Positions 1-8,705 of a DNA stretch of 64,000 bases are shown here, one piece after another. Source of the DNA: Actinomyces lilanjuaniae (GTDB taxonomy: Bacteria > Actinomycetota > Actinomycetes > Actinomycetales > Actinomycetaceae). The DNA lies in NCBI RefSeq assembly GCF_003606385.1, contig NZ_CP032514.1, forward strand, positions 868,001 to 932,000, given 5' to 3'. Both the position numbers and the translations under genes were made by a program. The notes under the pieces are model-generated. The model searched no databases. It worked only from the letters and a program-made list of their open reading frames with translations, and was not told the DNA's origin. How positions within the stretch are numbered: the stretch's first letter is position 1; each line of letters opens with the position of its first letter.

Positions 1-411
1 GGGCAGGGTGCTCCAGAACCGGGAGCGTACCGTAGGCGTGACCCCCAGTCCGCTTCCGGGACGGTCTCCCCGACAGCGACCACCCGGCAGGCGGGGGACG
101 CAGCGCCTCCGCTGAGCCGTATGGAGCGAAGGCGGCAGGCGGCACCGCACCAATCGGTGCCGCCGACGAGCATCACGACACCAGAGGCCTCCGCCGCCGC
201 CTCATCTGCGACGTCTGGCTCTTCCTCTTCTCCTCTTTCCACGCCCTCCGCCTCTGTGCCCCCCACGGCCTCCGTGGCACCTGCCGGGCCTGCTGGCCAC
301 GGCTCCGCTGCACCGCCCGGGGCGTGCGCTCCCAGGAGCCGGGGCAGACCCGTCGCTCCCGGCGTCAGCGCCCGGGCCGGGACCAGGCACCGACGCCGTC
401 GGCGCCCGTAG
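1..411 (+). CDS. Low-complexity N-terminal part, probably of the following M23 protein
   Basis: This frame is open from the window edge to a stop at 411. It encodes a Pro/Ser/Thr/Ala-rich, Arg-containing sequence, and no start with a ribosome binding site is visible, so the true start probably lies upstream of the window. Its composition matches the disordered N-terminal region of the M23 peptidase encoded one frame away from about 324. Both pieces are probably one protein split by a single-base loss near 310-345. The alternative is an unrelated protein ending at 411. The similarity is compositional only. Confidence 0.35.
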   Translation, partial: GQGAPEPGAYRRRDPQSASGTVSPTATTRQAGDAAPPLSRMERRRQAAPHQSVPPTSITTPEASAAASSATSGSSSSPLSTPSASVPPTASVAPAGPAGHGSAAPPGACAPRSRGRPVAPGVSARAGTRHRRRRRP

Positions 412-2141
412 CCCGGGAGACGGCCGGGGAGGCAGCCCAGGAGCCCTTGTCCCGTGCTGCGGCTTCTGGCGGGTACTCTCCGTCTGGAGAGGCTGCCCCG
501 GCGGCTCAGTCCGGGGGGCGGAGGCGTCTGCAAAGCTCCGAGGCCGTGCAGGTCCCACCTGACCCAGTCACTTCCCCCGCCGCACCATCGCGGTCCCGGG
601 GTGCTGAGGTGCCCTCGCCCGCAGGGACCTGGCCTCCGTCCTCATCCGGAGCGGAGCCCGCCGCCCTGCACCAGTCGGGCCTGCCTGGCGTATCTGCTCC
701 TGAGCGCAGCGTTGCCGAGCGCGATGTTCCCGAGCGTAGGCGGACACGGCGGTCCCAGCGGTCCGGGACCCGGGTCGCAGGTGTGGCGCCGTCTGCCCAG
801 CCTGCTTCCAGGCAGGCGGTCCCAGAAGGCTCAGGGGGCCGGGGAGGGCGCTCCCGGGAGACAGGAGACCAGGCTCCCGATGAGGCCGTTGTCTCCTCGG
901 TGCCCACCGTGACGCTGAGCACCGGCTCGCTGACTGGTACCCCTCCAGGTGCCGCTACAGTCCCGGCAGGGGCCGAGCTGCCCACACCGTTGCCGGTAGG
1001 CCTGCCCGGTGCCGCTGCGCAGCCTGTGGGGCAGCCGGTGCCTGCTGACATGCTGGCCGTGTCTGCACAGTCGGCCTCGCAGCCGACCTCGCGGTCGGCC
1101 TCGGCGCAGGTCGCGGAACCTGCCGGGTCCGGGAAGGATGCGAGACCGGCTCCGCGCGAGCTTCGCTTCTCCCCGGAGGTACGCGAGCGCCGCAGCGCTG
1201 ACACCTTGCAGGTTCCGGAGGTGCGTCGGGTTCGGCGTGCTCGGCAGACGGGACGGGAGGCGTCCGCAGACGCGGACACTGCCCGCGACGAGGACGGTCC
1301 GGGGACGGAGGCCTCACAGTCCCCCCGGCCCTCGGCACGCCGCCGGGGTGCCGGTGTGGTGGGGCGCAGCGCGGTTCTCAGTGTCCTGGCCGTGGCGACG
1401 GTGGTTGCGCCCCTGAGTGGCTACCTGACCAACGCGGCACTGGCCTCGACCCGGTCCTCCTCCCAGCCGGATGACTCCTCCCAGGAGGCGACTGATCGCG
1501 CCTCCTCCGTGGCTGCCGCCGTCCTAGGATCGGACGCTGACTGGGACGAGGACACTGACGACCAGCTGTCCAACGTGCCTGACGCCGCCACACTGGCTCG
1601 TATCCGTGAGGCCTACCAGAACGCGGTCCAGACCTGCTCCTCTGAGACAGGTGCCTCAGGAGACACGGCTGCCTTCAACGCGACACCGGAGCTCTTCTAC
1701 CCGATGCTGCCGGGCAGCTACGAGATCTCCTCAGTGTACGGCTACCGCATCCACCCCACCCTAGGCGTCCTGAAGCTGCACGCTGGGCAGGACATGGCCG
1801 CGCCGGTGGGCACGGCCATCTACGCCGCGGCTGAGGGGACGGTGACCACCGCAGGAATGGTGGACGGCACGGGTACGGTCACCATCAAGCATGAGATCGA
1901 CGGCGAGGTCTGGTACACCAGCTACCTTCACATGTACGAGGACGGTATCTACGTCGAGGAGGGGGACACGGTCTCTGCGGGTGACCTGATTGCCGGGGTC
2001 GGTAACACGGGCCGGTCCTCGGGTGCGCACCTCCACTTCGAGGTGCGTACTGCTGACGACTACTCCGACGACTCCACTGTCGACCCCTGGGAGTGGCTTG
2101 AGAAGCACGGGGCTGTTGAGCTGACGACCGACTGCGCCTGA
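324..2141 (+). CDS. M23 family metallopeptidase with disordered N-terminal region and membrane anchor
   Basis: Probable secreted or membrane-tethered peptidoglycan endopeptidase. Residues 1 to about 340 are low-complexity Pro/Ala/Arg/Ser-rich, presumably cytoplasmic. One hydrophobic segment follows at about 345-374, then an extracellular linker. The C-terminal LytM/M23 domain (about 455-600) carries the zinc motifs: HAGQD near residue 486 and HLHF near 570. The listed start is a GTG without a convincing ribosome binding site. The neighbouring frame upstream is also coding-like, so the real start may be further left and separated by a frameshift. The peptidase assignment is firm, the start is not. 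Confidence 0.85.
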   Translation: MRSQEPGQTRRSRRQRPGRDQAPTPSAPVARETAGEAAQEPLSRAAASGGYSPSGEAAPAAQSGGRRRLQSSEAVQVPPDPVTSPAAPSRSRGAEVPSPAGTWPPSSSGAEPAALHQSGLPGVSAPERSVAERDVPERRRTRRSQRSGTRVAGVAPSAQPASRQAVPEGSGGRGGRSRETGDQAPDEAVVSSVPTVTLSTGSLTGTPPGAATVPAGAELPTPLPVGLPGAAAQPVGQPVPADMLAVSAQSASQPTSRSASAQVAEPAGSGKDARPAPRELRFSPEVRERRSADTLQVPEVRRVRRARQTGREASADADTARDEDGPGTEASQSPRPSARRRGAGVVGRSAVLSVLAVATVVAPLSGYLTNAALASTRSSSQPDDSSQEATDRASSVAAAVLGSDADWDEDTDDQLSNVPDAATLARIREAYQNAVQTCSSETGASGDTAAFNATPELFYPMLPGSYEISSVYGYRIHPTLGVLKLHAGQDMAAPVGTAIYAAAEGTVTTAGMVDGTGTVTIKHEIDGEVWYTSYLHMYEDGIYVEEGDTVSAGDLIAGVGNTGRSSGAHLHFEVRTADDYSDDSTVDPWEWLEKHGAVELTTDCA

Positions 2142-2208
2142 CAGAGCCGGACAGCGCCGGGCAGACGGGTAGAGGCGGGTCGGCCGCATGAGAGAGGAAG
2201 GGGACGAC

Positions 2209-2982
2209 ATGGCTACCAAGAGGGCTGTGAGCGGCCGCCCGCGAGTGATCCCCCACCGTGGTGGTAGCCGGGAGGTCCCGGAGAACACCTGGAGCGCGGT
2301 GGAGCACGTGAGGAGGCTGGGGCTGGAATGGATGGAGACGGACCTGCGTCTGAGCGCGGACGGCGTGCCTGTTCTTTGTCATGACGCGGATCTGCAGCGC
2401 CTGGCTGCCGACCCTCGCCAGGTCCGGGAGGTGATGTGGGCAGAGCTTGCCGACCTGGATGCCGGTGACGCTCGCGGGCTTGTCTGCCTGCCTGATCTCC
2501 TGGCTGCGCACCCGGACCTGCGTCTCAACATGGACCTCAAGGAGTCCGACGTCGTCCAGCCCGCTCTGCAGGCCGTGCGCGACGCCGACGCTCTGGACCG
2601 TGTCCGCTTCGCCTCCTTCTCCGCGCGGCGCCTGGCGGTGCTGCGACGTCAGGAGCCCAGGGCCACCACCTCGCTGGGAAGGGTCGACGTCGTCGGTCTC
2701 ATGCTGCTGAGTGAGGCCTCGGTGCCGCTGCCGCACACCCGGTGGGGCTGGACCCGTGGTCGGGTGGACGCGGTCCAGGTACCTCTGACCTATCGGGGAG
2801 TGACTGTGGTGACTCCCCGCCTCGTTGCCGCAGCGCACAGGATGGGGCTGGAGGTGCATGTGTGGACCGTAGACCTCCCGGAGCAGATGCGTCGTCTGGC
2901 CAGGCTCAATGTGGACGCGATCATGACCGACGTGCCCACTTTGGCCCAGGAGGTCCTGGCCGAGAAGAGCAGGTGGAGGTGA
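2209..2982 (+). CDS. Glycerophosphodiester phosphodiesterase family protein
   Basis: Hydrolyses glycerophosphodiesters to glycerol-3-phosphate and an alcohol. The PI-PLC-like TIM barrel is recognisable from HRGG and PENT near the N-terminus, the METDLRLSADGVPV segment and VLCHD; together these provide the metal-binding Glu/Asp and the catalytic His pair. The C-terminal VHVWTVD segment is typical of the family. About 257 residues. The ATG at 2209 is preferred to that at 2188 because GAGGAAGGGG sits 5-6 bases upstream of it. No signal peptide is evident, so the protein is probably cytoplasmic. Confidence 0.88.
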   Translation: MATKRAVSGRPRVIPHRGGSREVPENTWSAVEHVRRLGLEWMETDLRLSADGVPVLCHDADLQRLAADPRQVREVMWAELADLDAGDARGLVCLPDLLAAHPDLRLNMDLKESDVVQPALQAVRDADALDRVRFASFSARRLAVLRRQEPRATTSLGRVDVVGLMLLSEASVPLPHTRWGWTRGRVDAVQVPLTYRGVTVVTPRLVAAAHRMGLEVHVWTVDLPEQMRRLARLNVDAIMTDVPTLAQEVLAEKSRWR

Positions 2983-3039
2983 GGGCAGGAAGTCCGAGGT
3001 GCCCCTGCCTCGGGGACGACAGCGCCCACGGTGGTGGTG

Positions 3040-3115
3040 TGGTGCCCCGGACAGGATTCGAACCTGCGGCCTTCTGCTCCGGAGGCAGACGCTCTATCCA
3101 CTGAGCTACCGGGGC
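3040..3115 (-). tRNA. tRNA-Arg (anticodon CCG)
   Basis: The minus strand folds into a full cloverleaf. The acceptor stem is GCCCCGG/CCGGGGC. The D arm is GCTC..GAGC, and the anticodon stem TCTGC/GCAGA encloses loop CTCCGGA with anticodon CCG. The T arm is GCAGG/CCTGT around TTCGAAT. Discriminator A and an encoded CCA follow. It reads CGG codons, which are common in this genome. A weak upstream promoter may use TACAGT (complement of 3126-3131). Confidence 0.97.
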
Positions 3116-3181
3116 ACGGCAGGAAACTGTACCAGGCTGTCCGCAGATCCGGAAAAGAGAGACGCGTCTCTGGCTGGTCAC

Positions 3182-3203
3182 CTGAGGTCTCGCCAGACCT
3201 CAG
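3182..3203 (-). terminator. Perfect 9-bp hairpin downstream of mntH
   Basis: CTGAGGTCT and AGACCTCAG form a perfect stem with a four-base loop. It lies between the 3' end of mntH and the tRNA gene, both on the minus strand. There is no T-run, as usual for high-GC actinobacterial terminators. It could end mntH transcription, but it could also be a processing or regulatory structure. Confidence 0.45.
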
Positions 3204-3204
3204 C

Positions 3205-3266
3205 GGTCTCTGGCCTCTGTGGTCTCTGGCCTCTGGCCTCTGTGGTCTCTGGCCTCTGGCCTCTGT
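3205..3266. repeat. 23-bp tandem repeat in the mntH 3' region
   Basis: Two perfect 23-base copies lie end to end at 3221-3243 and 3244-3266. A 16-base partial copy precedes them at 3205-3220. Each is built from GGTCTCTGGCCTCTG-type subunits. The array sits just beyond the mntH stop codon and does not continue its reading frame. Confidence 0.85.
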
Positions 3267-3294
3267 CGTGGTGCCCTGTGGCTGCATGCGGCTG

Positions 3295-4791
3295 TCAGGC
3301 CTGCCCGGAGAGCGTCAGGGAGACCAGGGCCAGGTTGAGCGCGACGATAAGCGCCGCTGCGGCCCTGGCCGACCAGCGCAGTGGCGCGCTGTCACGCCAC
3401 TGGCCCATGACCCGTGCCGAGCCGGTCAGCCGCATGAGCGGGACCACGGCCAGGGGAATCCCGAAGGAGAGCACCACCTGGCTGAGCACCAGCGCCCAGG
3501 TCGGCTCGGCACCGACTGCGATGATGACCAGGGCGGGGACAAGCGTGACTCCTCGGCGCAGCAGCAGGGGGACTCGTGTGTGCAGCAGCCCCGCCATGAT
3601 CTCTGAGCCCGCGTAGGCCCCTACCGAGGTCGAGGCCAGCCCCGAGGCCAGCAGTCCGATGGCGAAGACCGTCCCGACCGCGGGTCCTAGGCTTGCGGTG
3701 ATGGCTGCGTGCGCCCCCTCGATAGTGTCTGTGCCTCGCGCACCGGCCAGTGCGGAGGCAGCCAGGAGCAGCAGCGCGATGTTGACGGCGCCGGCCACGA
3801 TCAGGGCCCAGACCACGTCCACCCGGGTAGCGTGAAGGAGACGTGAGGTGCTCCCGGGGCCCGTGGTCGCGGTTGGCGCAGTACACGCGGCATACACGGT
3901 CTTGCCGGGGCCTGGGTGCTCCTGCGGCGCCCCCGACGTGCTCGTGGCGCCGACGGCCTGCGACGCCTCTCCGGCTGCCGACAGCTCATGGTTGTGGTCA
4001 CGCACCAGGGAGGAGTGCAGGTATATGGCGTGAGGCATGACGGTGGCCCCCAGCATGGAGGCTGCTACCAGGAGGCTGCCGGTCCCCTCCAGGCGGGGCA
4101 CAAGACCGGCGAGGGTGCCGCCCCAGTCGGGGGGAGCCACGACGAGGCCGCCGAGGAACCCGATGGTCACCACGATCAGCAGCGTCACGACGACACCCTC
4201 GAAGGTCCGCTGGCTGCGCCGCTCCTGGAGGGCGAGCAGCGCCATTGAGGCTACTCCTACGATGAGTCCACCGGTCAGCAGGGGGAGCCCGAGCAGCAGG
4301 TTCAAGGCGATGGCGCCCCCGATGACCTCGGCCAGGTCGGTAGCGGCGGCGACCAGCTCGGCCTGTGCCCAGTAGGCCAGGCGTGCGGGGCGGCCCAGGC
4401 GCTCTCCCAGGACCTGGGGCAGTGAGCGTCCGGTGACGATCCCCAGCTTGGCGGACTGGTACTGGATGAGCACAGCCATGGCGTTGGCAGCCACGAGCAC
4501 CCACACCAGGAGGTAGCCGTAACGGGCTCCGGCGGTGATGTTTGCCGCGACGTTTCCAGGGTCCACGTACGCCACGGCCGCGACGAAGGCAGGCCCCAGG
4601 AGGGCCAGCAGCCGGTGCCGCGGGGGTCGCGGGTGGGAGGCAGCGTGACGTGCCGCGATCTGCGCAACGGGGTCGTCGAGCGGGGCACCTGTCGTGGCCC
4701 CGTGCTCCGGGCGGGTGCGGGTAGGTGCGCTGGCGCCGTCGAGGGGTGGTGGGGTGGCAGAAGGCGGGGCGGTACCAGGGTTGCTGCTCAT
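3295..4791 (-). CDS. mntH: NRAMP family Mn2+/Fe2+ transporter MntH
   Basis: Proton-coupled divalent metal importer of the cytoplasmic membrane. The first helices carry the signature DPGN (AYVDPGNVAAN) and a later helix carries MPHAIYLHS, the two broken-helix metal sites of NRAMP proteins. About 11 hydrophobic segments are visible. Two features are unusual: a hydrophilic N-terminal extension of about 60 residues, and a roughly 60-residue Gly/Ser/Ala-rich loop after the MPH helix. At 498 residues it is longer than the usual 410-450. It diverges from argS, with a possible operator between them. Confidence 0.93.
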   Translation of the reverse strand: MSSNPGTAPPSATPPPLDGASAPTRTRPEHGATTGAPLDDPVAQIAARHAASHPRPPRHRLLALLGPAFVAAVAYVDPGNVAANITAGARYGYLLVWVLVAANAMAVLIQYQSAKLGIVTGRSLPQVLGERLGRPARLAYWAQAELVAAATDLAEVIGGAIALNLLLGLPLLTGGLIVGVASMALLALQERRSQRTFEGVVVTLLIVVTIGFLGGLVVAPPDWGGTLAGLVPRLEGTGSLLVAASMLGATVMPHAIYLHSSLVRDHNHELSAAGEASQAVGATSTSGAPQEHPGPGKTVYAACTAPTATTGPGSTSRLLHATRVDVVWALIVAGAVNIALLLLAASALAGARGTDTIEGAHAAITASLGPAVGTVFAIGLLASGLASTSVGAYAGSEIMAGLLHTRVPLLLRRGVTLVPALVIIAVGAEPTWALVLSQVVLSFGIPLAVVPLMRLTGSARVMGQWRDSAPLRWSARAAAALIVALNLALVSLTLSGQA

Positions 4792-4825
4792 AGGACCTCG
4801 TGGAGCGGGCTTGGGACAAGAAAAC

Positions 4826-4839
4826 TTCGGACAGCCGAA
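4826..4839. promoter_or_regulatory. Inverted repeat in the mntH promoter region
   Basis: TTCGG-ACAG-CCGAA is an inverted repeat about 35 bases upstream of mntH, flanked by A/T-rich bases in a GC-rich setting. On the minus strand TAAGAT (complement of 4839-4844) could be the -10 box, which would put the dyad at the transcription start. A DtxR/MntR-type metal repressor site is an inference from position and symmetry; the bases do not match a consensus I can state with certainty. Confidence 0.4.
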
Positions 4840-4949
4840 ATCTTAGTCCGTCCGTGGCGTTCGGTCGACTCCGGTCGACGGGTTGGGCCAGCTCCTGCCG
4901 AGCCCTGTCGCGGGGTGAGGTGCGACCGACTGCCTGTACGCTTGCGCGC

Positions 4950-6626
4950 GTGACCCCTGAAGAGCTCGCAGCAGCAGTCCGTACCGTCCTGACGCAGGCC
5001 GTCGCCGACGGCTCCCTGAGCCTGCCTGAGGACGAGGTCCCCCAGCCGCGCGTCGAGCGACCCCGCAGCCGGGACCACGGGGACTGGTCCACCAACGTGG
5101 CCATGCAGCTGGCCAAGAAGGCGAGGACCACTCCCCGCGCGCTGGCCGAGCTGCTGGCAGGCCGACTCGCTGACGTCGCGGGCGTGGCCCGCGTGGAGGT
5201 CGCGGGACCGGGGTTCCTCAATATTCGCCTGGACGCCGCCAGCGCCGGCGTCCTGGCTCGTACGATCGTGGAGGCCGGGTCCGCCTACGGCCGCAACGAG
5301 ACCCTGGCAAGCCAGCACGTCAACCTGGAGTACGTCTCAGCCAACCCGACTGGCCCTGTCCATCTGGGCGGGGCACGCTGGGCCGCCGTCGGGGACTCCC
5401 TGGCCCGCGTCCTGGCCGCGTGCGGCGCCACCGTGACCCGTGAGTACTACTTCAACGACCATGGCGCCCAGATCGACCGCTTCGCCGAGTCCCTACTGGC
5501 CTGCGCCAGGGGGCAGGAGATTCCCGAGGATGGCTACGGTGGCTCCTATGTCGGCGAGATCGCCGCCCAGGTGGTGCGCGCCGAGGTGGCTGAGGGACGT
5601 CCTGACCCTGCGACCCTGCCTGACGGGGAGGCGGCCGAGGTGTTCCGCTCCCGCGGCGTGGCGCTGATGTTTGAGTCTATCAAGGCCGAGCTCCACGCCT
5701 TCCGCAGCGATTTCGACGTCTTCTTCCACGAGGACTCTCTCCACACCTCAGGTGCAGTGGATCGTGCCATCGGTCGGCTGCGTGAGCGCGGCGTCATTGA
5801 GGACCGTGACGGCGCCACCTGGCTGCGCACCACCGACTTCGGCGACGACAAGGACCGGGTGCTCATCAAGTCCAACGGCCAGCCCGCCTACTTTGCCGCG
5901 GACGTGGCCTACTACCTGGACAAGCGTGCACGTGGGGCCGACTGCTGCATCTTCCTCCTCGGCGCGGACCACCACGGCTACGTCGGGCGCATGATGGCCA
6001 TGTGCGCTGCCTACGGGGACGAGGCAGGCACCAACATGCAGATCCTCATCGGCCAGATGGTCAACCTGGTCAGGAACGGCCAGCCGGTGCGCATGTCCAA
6101 GCGGGCGGGCACTATCGTCACCCTGGAGGACCTGGTCGAGGCCGTGGGTGTGGACGCCGCTCGCTATGCGCTGGCCCGGTCCTCCATGGACTCCATGATC
6201 GACATCGACCTGGACCTGCTGGCCTCCTCCTCCTCAGACAACCCGGTCTACTACGTCCAGTACGCCCACGCCCGGACCCGCAGCGTGGCTCGCAACGCCG
6301 CCGAGCACGGGGTGAGCCGGGAGGCGGGCTTCGACCCGGCCGCGCTGGGCACCCGGGCTGACGCCGACCTGCTGGGTGTCCTGGCCCAGTACCCGGCCAC
6401 CGTGGTCCAGGCGGCCTCCCTGCGCGAGCAGCACCGGGTGGCCCGGTACCTGGAGTCCCTGGCGGCTGCCTACCACGCCTGGTACGGGGCCACGCGCGTG
6501 ACCCCTCGCGGGCAGGACCCGGTGGACTCCGGGCACGTCGCCCGCCTGTGGCTCAACGACGCCGTCACCCAGGTGCTGGCTAACGGGCTGGAGCTGTTGG
6601 GGGTCAGTGCCCCGGAGCGCATGTAG
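4950..6626 (+). CDS. argS: Arginyl-tRNA synthetase
   Basis: Class I aminoacyl-tRNA synthetase charging tRNA-Arg. An N-terminal additional domain is followed by the HIGH-region motif [11 protein letters not shown] (about 132-143), the KMSKS-like VRMSKRAGT (about 380-388) and the C-terminal anticodon-binding helices ending in a typical ELLGV..PERM tail. About 558 residues, normal for actinobacteria. The GTG at 4950 ([10 protein letters not shown]) is preferred because upstream codons read as non-conserved sequence. Upstream of lysA, an arrangement common in actinobacteria (argS-lysA-hom-thrB). Confidence 0.96.
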   Translation: MTPEELAAAVRTVLTQAVADGSLSLPEDEVPQPRVERPRSRDHGDWSTNVAMQLAKKARTTPRALAELLAGRLADVAGVARVEVAGPGFLNIRLDAASAGVLARTIVEAGSAYGRNETLASQHVNLEYVSANPTGPVHLGGARWAAVGDSLARVLAACGATVTREYYFNDHGAQIDRFAESLLACARGQEIPEDGYGGSYVGEIAAQVVRAEVAEGRPDPATLPDGEAAEVFRSRGVALMFESIKAELHAFRSDFDVFFHEDSLHTSGAVDRAIGRLRERGVIEDRDGATWLRTTDFGDDKDRVLIKSNGQPAYFAADVAYYLDKRARGADCCIFLLGADHHGYVGRMMAMCAAYGDEAGTNMQILIGQMVNLVRNGQPVRMSKRAGTIVTLEDLVEAVGVDAARYALARSSMDSMIDIDLDLLASSSSDNPVYYVQYAHARTRSVARNAAEHGVSREAGFDPAALGTRADADLLGVLAQYPATVVQAASLREQHRVARYLESLAAAYHAWYGATRVTPRGQDPVDSGHVARLWLNDAVTQVLANGLELLGVSAPERM

Positions 6627-6750
6627 GGCCGACCGAGGCTGTGACGTCGGCCGCCTCCTCGGCCCCGGTGCGCCACCGTCAAGCCCGGTGGTCCCTGTCC
6701 CTGCTCGTCCGTCCCCGCTCGTAGCCGCTCAACGGCCCCAAGGAGTCTTG

Positions 6751-8252
6751 ATGTCCTCTGCCTGCGCCCCGTTTCCTGCCGTCCCCGCCTCCTCCCAGGT
6801 CCCCGTCGGCGAGGCCCCCCTGGGCGCGCTGGTGTGTCCCGAGCCGCAGGAGCGTCCCGACCTGTGGCCAACCACGGCGCAGCGCACCTCCGTGGGTGAG
6901 CTGGCCCTGGGTGGTCTGCGAGTCAGTGAGATCCTGGACCAGGCTCTCTCTCCGGTCTTCGTCCTGGATCGCTGTGACCTGCGTGGTCGTGCTGCTACCT
7001 GGAGTGCTGCCATGGCCGAGGAGTTCTGGCCCGGCTACGGCATGTCCGGAGGGGAGGCGTTCTACGCGGCCAAGGCCTTCCTCAGCACTGGGGTGGGGCG
7101 TGTCGTCCTGGAGGAGGGGATGGGCATCGACACCGCCTCGCGCGGTGAGCTGGCGGTGGGTCTGGACGCCCTGCGGGCGGTCGAGGGGACGGGTCCGTGA
7201 CGGCGGCACGGCGGCTGGGCCTGCACGGCAACGGCAAGACGCAGGAGGAGGTCTCCGCCGCCGTCTACCACCGCGTGGGGCACCTGGTCATCGACTCGCC
7301 TGAGGAGGTCGGCTACGCCGTCGCTGCGGTGCGTCACTGGCGGGAGAGCGGGCACTACGGCCCCCGGGAGCGGGGCGGGGTCATGGTGCGTCTGACCACA
7401 GGCATCCACGCCGGAGGCCACGAGTACGTCTCCACAGCCCACGAGGACCAGAAGTTCGGCCTGTCCGTGTCAAGCGGTGAGGCGCTCCGGGTGGTAGAGG
7501 CGGTCGCAGCAACCGAGGAGCTGGAGCTGGTCGGCCTGCACTCCCACATCGGGTCCCAGATCATGGACCTGGCCGGCTTCAGGCAGGCGGTCGCCGTGGT
7601 CCTGCGCCTGCGTCATGAGGTCGCCGCCAGCACCGGGGTGCTGTGCCCCGAGGTTGACCTGGGCGGCGGCTACGGTATCGCCTACACCGGTAACGACCCC
7701 GTGGCGCCCTCGCCCGCTGTCGTGGCCAGGACGCTGGCCCAGGCCGTGCGCCAGACCTGTGCCGAGATGGGCGACTCCGTCCCTCGGGTCTCGGTTGAGC
7801 CGGGCCGCAGCGTCATCGGCCCTGCCATGGTCACCCTCTACACGGTGACCGGGACCAAGCGTGTCGAGCTGGAAGCGGGTACCAGTCGGCTCTACGTGAG
7901 CGTGGACGGGGGCATGAGCGACAACATCCGGCCCGCGCTGTACGGCTCGGCTTATACCGCGCTGCTGGCCAGTCGGCTGCCGGAGCCAGGGGCAGGGCTG
8001 GTGCGCTCCCGCGTCGTGGGCAAGCACTGCGAGAGCGGTGACGTGGTGGTGCGTGACGTGGACCTTCCGGCCGACATCAGGGTCGGGGACGTGCTGGCGG
8101 TGCCTGCGACCGGGGCCTACGGCCGTTCCATGGCTAGCAGCTACAACCTGTTCACCCGTCCGGGCGTCGCCTGGGTGGAGGGAGGCCGTCAGGGCTGGGT
8201 GCTGCGCCCTGAGACGCTGGAGGACCTGCGTGGGCTGGAGGGGGACCTGTAG
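6751..8252 (+). pseudogene. lysA: Diaminopimelate decarboxylase, interrupted by a frameshift
   Basis: PLP-dependent enzyme for the last step of lysine synthesis. ATG at 6751 follows AAGGAG (6740-6745). The first frame runs to a stop at 7200 and includes the PLP lysine in FYAAKAF (about residue 107). The rest of the barrel and the C-terminal domain continue one frame away from about 7197, with GLHGNGK, HSHIGSQ, GGGYG, EPGR and the catalytic GKHCESGD. Both halves are fully conserved, so a single base lost around 7180-7200 (near GGGG/GGG runs) restores one protein of about 500 residues. Sequencing error or very recent mutation. Confidence 0.85.
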
Positions 8253-8570
8253 AGGACCCGCAAGAAAGCGGGGCAGTCTGGACCTGGTGTCGCCCCTGTA
8301 TTGTCTGGGGATGCTCTGAAAATAGAGTGACCGACCTAGAGGTCCTTTATTGTTTGGTTTCTAAATAGGGTTGGCCGGGTAGGCTGCTGCAGGGTCCCCG
8401 GTGCGCGGAGACTGTTGTCGGCGGTGGCGCCAAGGCTGGTCGACACTCCTGCTGGGACTGGTTTTGCGCCGAGGGCCGTCGGAACGGGAACGGTCTTTCC
8501 AGTCGCTGACGATTTCCTGTGAGTATCTAAACTCTTCCTGAATCAACAGAAAAAGGCGGACGCGGTCGCT

Positions 8571-8593
8571 CCTTGTGACAAGGTGGTTACAAT
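8571..8593 (+). promoter_or_regulatory. Possible promoter and palindrome upstream of the adhesin gene
   Basis: The 450-base gap 8253-8705 holds no convincing gene. Within it, CCTTGTGACAAGG (8571-8583) is a 13-base palindrome directly followed by TACAAT (8588-8593), a -10-like hexamer about 110 bases before the adhesin start. No good -35 is seen at standard spacing, which would suit an activated promoter. A short hairpin GACC-TAGA-GGTC at 8333-8344, followed by CTTTATT, may be the lysA terminator. Confidence 0.3.
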
Positions 8594-8705
8594 CATTGCG
8601 GACATGTCGCGGACGGTGCGCCAGCGGGCGTGCTGCGCTCCTGCGATGAGTGGAGAAGTGACTCCCTCCGTCCTGTGTCCTCAACCCTTTGAACTCGGAG
8701 ACCTT

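Noticed and set aside
202..1416. Several long minus-strand and plus-strand frames across the M23 gene
   Set aside because: They mirror a very GC-rich low-complexity gene, have Arg/Pro/Ser-rich shadow composition and no domains or ribosome binding sites.
3205..3266. Possible CRISPR-like array
   Set aside because: The units are adjacent with no spacers and there are no cas genes.
3031..3616. Plus-strand frames through the tRNA and mntH 3' end
   Set aside because: They cross a tRNA and run antisense to NRAMP coding sequence; the resemblance to tRNA-derived 'CPGQDSNLRP' peptides is an annotation artefact.
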